This document shows positions 6,264 through 11,579 of a DNA stretch of 11,579 nucleotides, piece by piece. The stretch comes from Cellvibrionaceae bacterium (GTDB taxonomy: Bacteria; Pseudomonadota; Gammaproteobacteria; Pseudomonadales; Cellvibrionaceae): contig JAOXRV010000058.1 in assembly GCA_025800435.1 (NCBI GenBank), positions 1-11,579 of the forward strand, written 5' to 3'. Position 1 is the first letter of the stretch. Each line of letters starts with the position of its first letter. A program made the translations under genes and the position numbers. The notes under the pieces were generated by a model. The model did no database searches. It had not been told where the DNA came from and was given only the letters and a program-made list of their open reading frames with translations.

Positions 6264-7483
6264 ACCTCCGCCCTGTGCGGCCGCGGCCACTGCCCCCAAA
6301 GCAATAGGCTACTGGCCGTGCACATACTCGCCAGCGCCACCCACCAGAGCAGCGAAGACAATACACCGCCCAGCCACAGCAGGCATGTCCAACTGAGTAG
6401 CAGGCGCAGCAGCTCCCAGTGCAGCTGGCCATTATTGAGGGCGGAGCCAACACTGAGCAGGGGCAAGCTTACCAACACCCAGGTAAAGCCCAGCTCAGCC
6501 GCACTTAGCTCAAGTGCATTGGCGGTTAGGATTTGCGCCGCCAATACCGCCACCACAAATTGTAATACGCAGTACCACTGCTGCCACAGAGGCAGCTGGG
6601 GATCATACTTAGTAAAGGATTCCAGCGGATATTTGTTAATCGGGTAGCGCTGCTCGACATCGGCCGGGCGCCACCCTGTGGGCATAAACCAGATGCGCAA
6701 TTTATCCGCCCAGCGCTCAGCGTGCCAGGCATCTTTGCTCATCTGCCACCAAACCTGAAAATTCGCGGTAAAAGGGTTAAAACTGTGCAGTGGTCGCCTT
6801 ACCCCATAGATGGGTGGCTGCTCGGCCAGCTCTTGCTGATAAGTGTTAAACCATTTATCCCAGATTATAAAAACGCCGCCGTGGTTTTTATCGATGTACT
6901 CAGGATTTTGGGCATGGTGAACTCGATGGTGGGAAGGGGTCACCATAATCGCCTCAAACCAGCTGGGCATTTTATCCAAGTGACGGGTATGCACCCAGAA
7001 CTGGTACACCAGGTTCCAGGCACCGCAGGCAATTACCATCTGCCAGGGCATACCCAACAGCAACAGTGGAATAGAAAAGACCCAGGTTAAAATATGGGTG
7101 CTGGGCTGGCGCAGGGCGGTACTGAGGTTGTACTCCTCGCTCTGGTGGTGCACCACATGGCCGGCCCACAAAAAATTAACTTCGTGGCTGTAGCGGTGCT
7201 TCCAATAATAGATGAAATCGTAGGCGATAAAACCCACTGCCCAGGCCAGGTAGGAGTCCATTGACCACAGCGGCAAGCCCAAACCGTTGAGCCCAGCCAG
7301 CGCCCAGATACCCAGGCCAAATATCACCAACTGGGTCGATTGGCTCAGCACGCCGGTGGCGAGGCTGCCGATGGTATCGTTAATACGGTAATAGCCACTG
7401 TCCTTGCGCCAGTCGTAGTAGACCTCAAGCAGCAATAAGATGACAAAAGCCGGGGTAATAAAGGTTAGAATCGCATTAGGCAT
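6260..7483 (-). CDS. Sterol desaturase / fatty acid hydroxylase family membrane enzyme
   Basis: A 407-residue multi-pass membrane protein of the ERG3/COG3000 family: oxygen-dependent diiron enzymes that hydroxylate or desaturate lipids, related to alkylglycerol monooxygenase. The eight-His ligand set is visible: HRYSH (96-100), HVVHH (109-113) and HHRVHH (185-190), plus H165/H168 and H201 nearby. Hydrophobic segments lie before the first box (about 5-20, 48-70, 78-93), between boxes (about 133-163), and in four or so helices at the C-terminus (about 295-400). The native substrate cannot be read from sequence. I chose ATG 7483; a TTG 12 bases upstream is unlikely. This ATG has no ribosome-binding site of its own, whereas a short upstream frame at 7505 has a strong one. 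The stop (6262-6260) overlaps the stop of the convergent sensor gene. It follows the DUF1631 gene on the same strand, 72 bases away. Confidence 0.9.
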   Translation of the reverse strand: MPNAILTFITPAFVILLLLEVYYDWRKDSGYYRINDTIGSLATGVLSQSTQLVIFGLGIWALAGLNGLGLPLWSMDSYLAWAVGFIAYDFIYYWKHRYSHEVNFLWAGHVVHHQSEEYNLSTALRQPSTHILTWVFSIPLLLLGMPWQMVIACGAWNLVYQFWVHTRHLDKMPSWFEAIMVTPSHHRVHHAQNPEYIDKNHGGVFIIWDKWFNTYQQELAEQPPIYGVRRPLHSFNPFTANFQVWWQMSKDAWHAERWADKLRIWFMPTGWRPADVEQRYPINKYPLESFTKYDPQLPLWQQWYCVLQFVVAVLAAQILTANALELSAAELGFTWVLVSLPLLSVGSALNNGQLHWELLRLLLSWTCLLWLGGVLSSLLWWVALASMCTASSLLLWGQWPRPHRAEV

Positions 7484-7505
7484 GTATACAACCAAAGTTA
7501 GTCAT
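7476..7505 (-). CDS. Possible 9-residue upstream frame overlapping the desaturase start
   Basis: ATG 7505 encodes MTNFGCIHA and stops at 7478-7476, so the frame runs over the desaturase ATG (7483-7481) and ends 2 bases past it. AAGGA (7515-7511) lies 5 bases before ATG 7505, a strong ribosome-binding site that the desaturase ATG lacks. Translation of the mini-frame would bring ribosomes to the desaturase start by termination-reinitiation. Against this, GATAAT (7512-7507) with TTGGGT (7536-7531), spaced 18, could be a promoter that starts transcription inside the mini-frame; an alternative TATAGT -10 at 7529-7524 would keep the mini-frame in the transcript. Confidence 0.3.
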   Translation of the reverse strand: MTNFGCIHA

Positions 7506-7555
7506 TATTATCCTTAATAACTAACTATACACCCAAATGGTTTGGTATTTGTAGC

Positions 7556-9745
7556 CTAGCGTTGCGCTTGTTTGCGCCTGCGCAAGTCACCAATAACAGT
7601 TTGCAGGGCGCGGTCGAATAGCTGGCCATCGTTGAGTACTTGCAGCTCACCGGCTTTTAAGTGCTGGGCCAGGGCGTCGATATTCAGCTCCAATAGCTTT
7701 TTACCCTGGCGATCGACAAAAATATACTGGCCCAAAGCCGGTAGAATGGCGGCCAAGCGGCAGCGGTCGCGCTGCTCGCCCCGGCAGTATAGCAGCCAGG
7801 CCCCCTGATTTAGGCGCCGGGCCTGACGCATAGCCGGGTCACTGGCACTTAAACGGGGTGCGGCTTTTAGGTCGGCTTCTGCTTCGGTCTTGGGCGGCTC
7901 TTGTGGCACAGGCTCAGATTTGCCCGCGGGGCAGGCGGCATCGAGATCCAGCGCCACTTCCCGGCGCAGGGGCTGCAGCCGCACATGGGCGTGCAGCCCA
8001 TCAAACCACTGCTGGCAGTGGAAACTGTCCAGCCCCACCTCATCCAGATCCCTCTGCATTCGCGCCAATAGCGCGGCTAAATTCTCCTTATTATCGGCCC
8101 GCTCCGGGTGGCCCAGCAGCTGCGCCAATTTGTGGGCCAGGTGCAACTTTTGTTGCCACTGGGGCGAGCCCTCACCTTCTTTTAACAAGGTAATTTGCAG
8201 TACCCGGCTCCAGCCCTGCTCTAAAAATGTGATGGCCGCAGTGGGCAGTTGTGGGGCCAGTTTATTTAAAGCGGCCTTTGTGGCAGCTTTGGCCTGTTGG
8301 GCCAGGGCCTGCCCCCGGGCCTGGTCAACGGTGCGCTGGGTCACCAGCTCGGCGCGACGCTGCTCGCGCTTTAGGAATTTACTCAGCTGTTGGTGCAGCT
8401 CGGTAAACAGGCTGACATCGCGGTCGAACTCGCTTTGAATGCGCTCCACAATCAACTGTAACTGGTTTAATAAAGCGTCGCGGCTACCCGGCTTTTCTTC
8501 CCAACCCAGAGCGCAGCGGGCCATTTCATTGAGCAGCTGCCGGGCCGGGTGGCTGCCCGCCTGTAAAAACGACGCATCCACCAGCGCCACCTTGATCAGC
8601 GGAATTTGCATACGCGACAACAGCGCGCGCATGGGTGCGGCCAAATTGGGGTCTTCCCAAATATATTCAAACAGCAGATGCACCAGATTGATGATATTGC
8701 GATCCAACTGCGACACCTGACCACTGCTGTTTAATAGTTGCTTGAGCTGGGCAGCACTGGCGGCCCGCTCCGGCGCCTCGGTAATGGGCCCGGCTTCAAC
8801 TTGCGCCTGCTGCACCCTGGCCAGTAACTGGCCCAATTGGCTGCGGCTTAATTGCACCCTATCCGCCGCCGGCGCTTCGGCGGCACTGGGCAGCAAGCCC
8901 TGCTCCTCCCCAAGCAACTCGTGTAATTCGCCCAGGGCCTGGCCCTGCACCTGAGTGTCGGCGCGCAACTGGGGCTGGCGGCGGTTAAAGCTGGCGCGCC
9001 GCTCGCGGCTTATCTGGCGCTGCAAATCGGCCATAACACCCTGCTGGGCGAGCTTTTGGTTAATTACAGTGTAAGCACTTGCCAACTGCGCAAGCACCGT
9101 GCGCTCATACAGTTTGAGCAGCAGCAGCTGCACTGGCAGGGGAAACTCCAGAGCTTCAAGCTGAGCGACAAAGAACTCGCACTGGCTCTGCGGATGGCTC
9201 GGCAGGCGCTGATTATCGTCGCTGCCACGGCGCTCCAGCAGGAAATAACAACGCCGCCACAGGTGATCGATATTATTACGGTGGCCGCTAAGCTGCTTGC
9301 TGACCATGGTTTTAATGGCCACTTGGCGCTCCAGCGTATCCTCAGAGACCAGCTCCACATCCTCGGCAAACAGATCCTCACCGCCGTAGACATCAACGCT
9401 GGGGGCACTGGGGCGCTGGGGGTTATTGAGGCGGATAAAGTCTTCGCGCAGCTCGGCAAACACTGCCTGGCAAAGCTGGCTGCGGGCCAGGCGCAGACTG
9501 CGCATGGCTTCAAAATAGACGCTTTGGTCGACATTGCTGCCGGCGCCGTCGGCGCGCTCAAACAGGGCGTCGTCGGCATTGTCAAAGAACTGGCCGAGGC
9601 CCTGTTGCAGGGCGCGGGACAGCAGCAGGTGCACCGCTTGCAGTGCCCTGGGCAGGGTCTCAACTGGCTTATGCGCCAGAGTCTGCTTTACAGCAGCTCG
9701 GGCCGGGGCCTTGAGCGGCACTACATTGTCTTTGCCATTTGCCAT
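7556..9745 (-). CDS. DUF1631 domain protein
   Basis: A 729-residue predicted soluble protein of the DUF1631 family (PF07793), common in Pseudomonas and relatives and sometimes mislabelled thymidine phosphorylase. It is largely helical and rich in Gln, Leu, Ala and Arg, with no signal peptide or membrane segment. The C-terminal block (about 644-729) alternates strands and turns (GAWLLYC, YIFVDRQGKKLLELN) and looks like the PilZ-type barrel I associate with this family's C-terminus; the canonical RxxxR and D/NxSxxG motifs for c-di-GMP binding are not clear, so ligand binding is only inference. ATG 9745 is preceded by GGGA at 6 bases. It is divergent from the protease-nadC pair; as I recall, a DUF1631 gene also lies by nadC in Pseudomonas. 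The very long GC-rich frame carries several antisense open frames, which I treat as shadows. Confidence 0.85.
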   Translation of the reverse strand: MANGKDNVVPLKAPARAAVKQTLAHKPVETLPRALQAVHLLLSRALQQGLGQFFDNADDALFERADGAGSNVDQSVYFEAMRSLRLARSQLCQAVFAELREDFIRLNNPQRPSAPSVDVYGGEDLFAEDVELVSEDTLERQVAIKTMVSKQLSGHRNNIDHLWRRCYFLLERRGSDDNQRLPSHPQSQCEFFVAQLEALEFPLPVQLLLLKLYERTVLAQLASAYTVINQKLAQQGVMADLQRQISRERRASFNRRQPQLRADTQVQGQALGELHELLGEEQGLLPSAAEAPAADRVQLSRSQLGQLLARVQQAQVEAGPITEAPERAASAAQLKQLLNSSGQVSQLDRNIINLVHLLFEYIWEDPNLAAPMRALLSRMQIPLIKVALVDASFLQAGSHPARQLLNEMARCALGWEEKPGSRDALLNQLQLIVERIQSEFDRDVSLFTELHQQLSKFLKREQRRAELVTQRTVDQARGQALAQQAKAATKAALNKLAPQLPTAAITFLEQGWSRVLQITLLKEGEGSPQWQQKLHLAHKLAQLLGHPERADNKENLAALLARMQRDLDEVGLDSFHCQQWFDGLHAHVRLQPLRREVALDLDAACPAGKSEPVPQEPPKTEAEADLKAAPRLSASDPAMRQARRLNQGAWLLYCRGEQRDRCRLAAILPALGQYIFVDRQGKKLLELNIDALAQHLKAGELQVLNDGQLFDRALQTVIGDLRRRKQAQR

Positions 9746-9883
9746 ACCAGTTCCCAGATAAGCGGGACAAACTCAGTCTTAAGTGTTAGTTTTCTCTCTA
9801 AATAATAGCTGTATTTTTTAGCGTTAGGGCATAAAAACAACGTAGTTTTAGATCATTTGTTCATAGTGTGACCCCGTGCCAAG

Positions 9884-9912
9884 CTGAGCGGGCATAACGC
9901 ATAGGTTATACT
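9884..9912 (+). promoter_or_regulatory. Possible promoter for the protease-nadC pair
   Basis: TATACT (9907-9912) is a 5-of-6 match to the -10 box. The hexamer 17 bases upstream, CTGAGC (9884-9889), is a poor -35. Transcription would start near 9919, giving a 25-base leader. The 198-base divergent spacer to the DUF1631 gene (9746-9943) must also hold that gene's promoter; its middle part (about 9790-9870) is AT-rich, but no convincing box pair was found for the minus strand. Confidence 0.3.
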
Positions 9913-9943
9913 TGACCGCCATCACAAGCTGGAATTAACCACC

Positions 9944-10474
9944 ATGGAAAACACCGAACGCGGCGGCCGCCTTATGCTCTATATCGCCTGGATAGGGGTG
10001 CTGGCGCTGCTGACTTGGGCCTTTGGCGGCTGGGAGCAACAGCGCCGCGAGGCCTATAGCGGCAATGCCAACCCCGACCCCAGCAGTACAGTAGAAGGCG
10101 GCGTTATCACCGTGCGCCTGGCCAGTAACGGCCAGGGCCACTACCTCAGCGGCGGCCGTATCAATGGCAAGCCGGTAACCCTATTGCTCGACACCGGCGC
10201 CACCAATGTTTCGGTACCCCAGCACCTGGCTGCCAAGTTGGGCATGCGCAAAGGCCCCAGCGGTATTGCACACACCGCCAACGGTCAGGTGAAAATCTAT
10301 TTAAGCCGCATCGAGCGGCTGCAACTTGGCGATATCGTGCTCGAAGATGTGCGTGCCAGTATCAATACCGGCATGGAAGGCGATGAAATTTTGCTGGGCA
10401 TGAGCGCACTGGGCCAACTGGAATTTAGCCAGCGCGACGATGAGTTAATTTTGCGCCAATACGCTCGGCCTTAG
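9944..10474 (+). CDS. Membrane-anchored retropepsin-like aspartic protease (DTGA family)
   Basis: A 176-residue protein of the clan AA DTGA family (TIGR02281): a single retroviral-type aspartic protease half, expected to work as a homodimer. A short N-terminus leads to one transmembrane helix (about residues 11-26, LMLYIAWIGVLALLTWAF), and the protease domain (about 52-172) would face the periplasm. The catalytic motif is LLLDTGATNVSVP with D83; family strands follow in GDIVLEDVRASIN and the C-terminal LLGMSALGQLEF, which matches the LLGMSFL-type closing motif. ATG 9944 is followed directly by the helix, and a weak GGAAT lies upstream. The TAG is followed 65 bases later by nadC on the same strand, so the two may share a transcript, though TACAAT (10482-10487) could give nadC its own -10. 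Natural substrates are unknown. Confidence 0.88.
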   Translation: MENTERGGRLMLYIAWIGVLALLTWAFGGWEQQRREAYSGNANPDPSSTVEGGVITVRLASNGQGHYLSGGRINGKPVTLLLDTGATNVSVPQHLAAKLGMRKGPSGIAHTANGQVKIYLSRIERLQLGDIVLEDVRASINTGMEGDEILLGMSALGQLEFSQRDDELILRQYARP

Positions 10475-10539
10475 TGTTTGTTACAATGGCGGTTTGGCCG
10501 ATAGCCCGGCCCACACTGTTATCGAGCACGGATCAAATT

Positions 10540-11397
10540 ATGAGCAACAGCCAACTGGCCGAAGAAATTCGCCGCAGTGTCCGCACCGCACTGGCCGAAG
10601 ACGTCGGCAGCGGTGACATTACCGCCGCCCTTATAGCCGCCGAGCAAATGGCCAGCGCCCGCGTTATTACCCGGGAAGACTGCATCGTCTGTGGCCGCGC
10701 CTGGGTTGATGAAGTGTTCGCCCAACTCGACCCAGAGGTCGAGCTGCTGTGGCAAGTGGCCGATGGCGATCGGGTTAGCGCCGATACCGAGCTGTACCAA
10801 CTGCGCGGCCGCGCCCGCAGCCTGCTCACCGGCGAGCGCGCCGCACTCAATTTTTTACAATTGTTTTCCGGCACCGCCACCCGTGCCGCCTATTATGCCG
10901 GCCTGGTCGGCCACACCCAGGTCAAGGTCTTAGATACGCGCAAAACCATTCCCGGGCTGCGCTTTGGGCAGAAGTATGCGGTAACCCAGGGCGGCTGCCA
11001 CAATCATCGCATTGGTTTGTTTGATGCCTACCTAATCAAAGAAAACCATATCGCCGCCTGCGGCGGCATCGCCCAGGCGGTGGCCCAAGCGCGTCACAAT
11101 AGCCCTGGCAAAGCAGTGGAAGTTGAAGTGGAAAACTTTGCTGAGCTGCAACAGGCCCTAGCCGCCGGCTGCGATATTATTATGCTCGATAATTTTAATA
11201 ATGAGCAGCTGCGCGAGGCGGTGGACCTGAACAAACAACAGCAAAACCCGGCCAAACTGGAAGCCTCGGGCAATGTCAATCAGCACACCATTGTCGGCAT
11301 TGCCGAAACCGGGGTCGACTATATTTCCATCGGCGCGCTGACCAAAGATTGCAAAGCGGTGGATCTTTCCATGCGTTTGAGTATGGATAAAGACTAA
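10540..11397 (+). CDS. nadC: Nicotinate-nucleotide diphosphorylase (quinolinate phosphoribosyltransferase)
   Basis: A 285-residue cytoplasmic enzyme of de novo NAD synthesis: converts quinolinate and PRPP to nicotinate mononucleotide, CO2 and pyrophosphate. Full family signature set: ALAEDVGSGDIT (17-28), LLTGERAALNFLQLFSGTAT (95-114), LDTRKTIPGLR (131-141), the quinolinate and PRPP site QKYAVTQGGCHNHRIGL (144-160), YLIKENHI (164-171), VEVEVEN, IIMLDN, EASGNV and GVDYISIGALTK near the C-terminus. The length is normal (E. coli NadC is about 297). I start at ATG 10540, with GGA 7 bases upstream; the frame extends upstream to a GTG at 10474, but those 22 residues are unlike the family and have no ribosome-binding site. 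ampD, often beside nadC in relatives, is not in the window. Confidence 0.97.
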   Translation: MSNSQLAEEIRRSVRTALAEDVGSGDITAALIAAEQMASARVITREDCIVCGRAWVDEVFAQLDPEVELLWQVADGDRVSADTELYQLRGRARSLLTGERAALNFLQLFSGTATRAAYYAGLVGHTQVKVLDTRKTIPGLRFGQKYAVTQGGCHNHRIGLFDAYLIKENHIAACGGIAQAVAQARHNSPGKAVEVEVENFAELQQALAAGCDIIMLDNFNNEQLREAVDLNKQQQNPAKLEASGNVNQHTIVGIAETGVDYISIGALTKDCKAVDLSMRLSMDKD

Positions 11398-11579
11398 ACC
11401 CCTGATTTGCGCACTGGCGCCCAGGGAAAATTATGGCTAGGCCTTCGGGGATAAAACCCAGCTTGAGGGGTAGGGGGCACTTTCTCCGTTCCGAAAGCGC
11501 GCCATGGATTCACGCCGTCCAGGCGCTCAGCCTGCGGCCAAGTCTAAATTCGCTCCAAGCGAATTGATCAGGCGCTGGC
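11398..11579. other. Non-coding tail with several short inverted repeats
   Basis: No convincing gene on either strand: the longest frames are short and lack start signals. Inverted repeats: AATTCGCT-CCA-AGCGAATT (11547-11565, perfect 8+8), CAGGC-GCTCA-GCCTG (11520-11534), and CTTTC..GAAAG around 11481-11498. CAGGCGCT occurs twice (11520-11527, 11569-11576). None has a T-tract, so none is a clear terminator for nadC. The pattern could be part of a dispersed intergenic repeat or a structured RNA, cut by the right edge. Confidence 0.4.

Noticed and set aside
7484..7495. TTG start giving four more residues to the desaturase
   Set aside because: Ribosome-binding site spacing would be about 15 bases, and an ATG lies four codons later.
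7890..8438. 182-codon plus-strand frame within the DUF1631 gene
   Set aside because: Antisense shadow with no start signals or recognisable motif.
9064..9663. 199-codon minus-strand frame inside the DUF1631 gene
   Set aside because: Out of phase with the real gene; its Cys/Ser/Arg-rich composition is typical of a shifted GC-rich frame.
9056..9805. 249-codon open frame on the plus strand across the DUF1631 gene
   Set aside because: It is antisense to a well-supported family gene, has no ribosome-binding site or recognisable domain, and GC-rich codon bias on one strand creates such frames on the other.
9863..9928. TGTGA and TCACA words in the protease upstream region as a CRP site
   Set aside because: The two halves are about 50 bases apart, not the 6-base spacing a CRP site needs.
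10474..10539. N-terminal extension of NadC from GTG 10474
   Set aside because: The 22 extra residues do not resemble NadC, and a better ribosome-binding site precedes ATG 10540.

Overview
The window looks like chromosomal DNA of a GC-rich, free-living gammaproteobacterium of the Pseudomonas/Cellvibrio/Halieaceae type. The evidence is the combination of a RetS-like sensor, a DUF1631 protein, a DTGA-type membrane aspartic protease next to nadC, and a bacterial sterol-desaturase-family hydroxylase. No genus can be fixed from the sequence alone. I see no tRNA, rRNA, CRISPR array, insertion sequence or phage gene. All family calls come from reading motifs by eye, without database searches.

Layout, left to right. 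(1) 1-466, minus: N-terminal part of a thiamine-diphosphate enzyme resembling acetolactate synthase large subunit, running off the left edge. (2) 593-2780, plus: a Crp/Fnr-family regulator, then a tiny GNAT-type acetyltransferase whose stop overlaps the GTG start of an HI0933/YhiN-type flavoprotein. (3) 2781-3383: a stretch without long genes that holds a compact transcription unit: a sigma70-like promoter with a palindrome over its -35, a possible 9-residue leader peptide, a stable hairpin, a well-signalled 29-codon membrane-peptide ORF, and a textbook intrinsic terminator. (4) 3384-6263, plus: a 959-residue hybrid sensor with the domain order of Pseudomonas RetS (DISMED2, 7TM, kinase core, two receivers). 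Its kinase core has lost the phosphoacceptor His and the ATP-binding G boxes, while the last receiver is intact. (5) 6260-7483, minus: a diiron sterol-desaturase/fatty-acid-hydroxylase membrane enzyme, tail to tail with the sensor and overlapping it by 4 bases. (6) 7556-9745, minus: a DUF1631 protein whose C-terminus may be PilZ-like. (7) 9944-11397, plus: a membrane-anchored retropepsin-like protease followed by nadC (NAD synthesis). (8) 11398-11579: non-coding sequence with several short inverted repeats.

The two most notable items are the apparently catalytically dead RetS-like sensor, which may act by binding a partner kinase (RetS is known to inhibit GacS this way) and still receive phosphate on its last receiver, and the isolated small-protein unit just upstream of it, which has its own promoter, leader and terminator. 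The remaining genes look like ordinary housekeeping or conserved-hypothetical neighbours.
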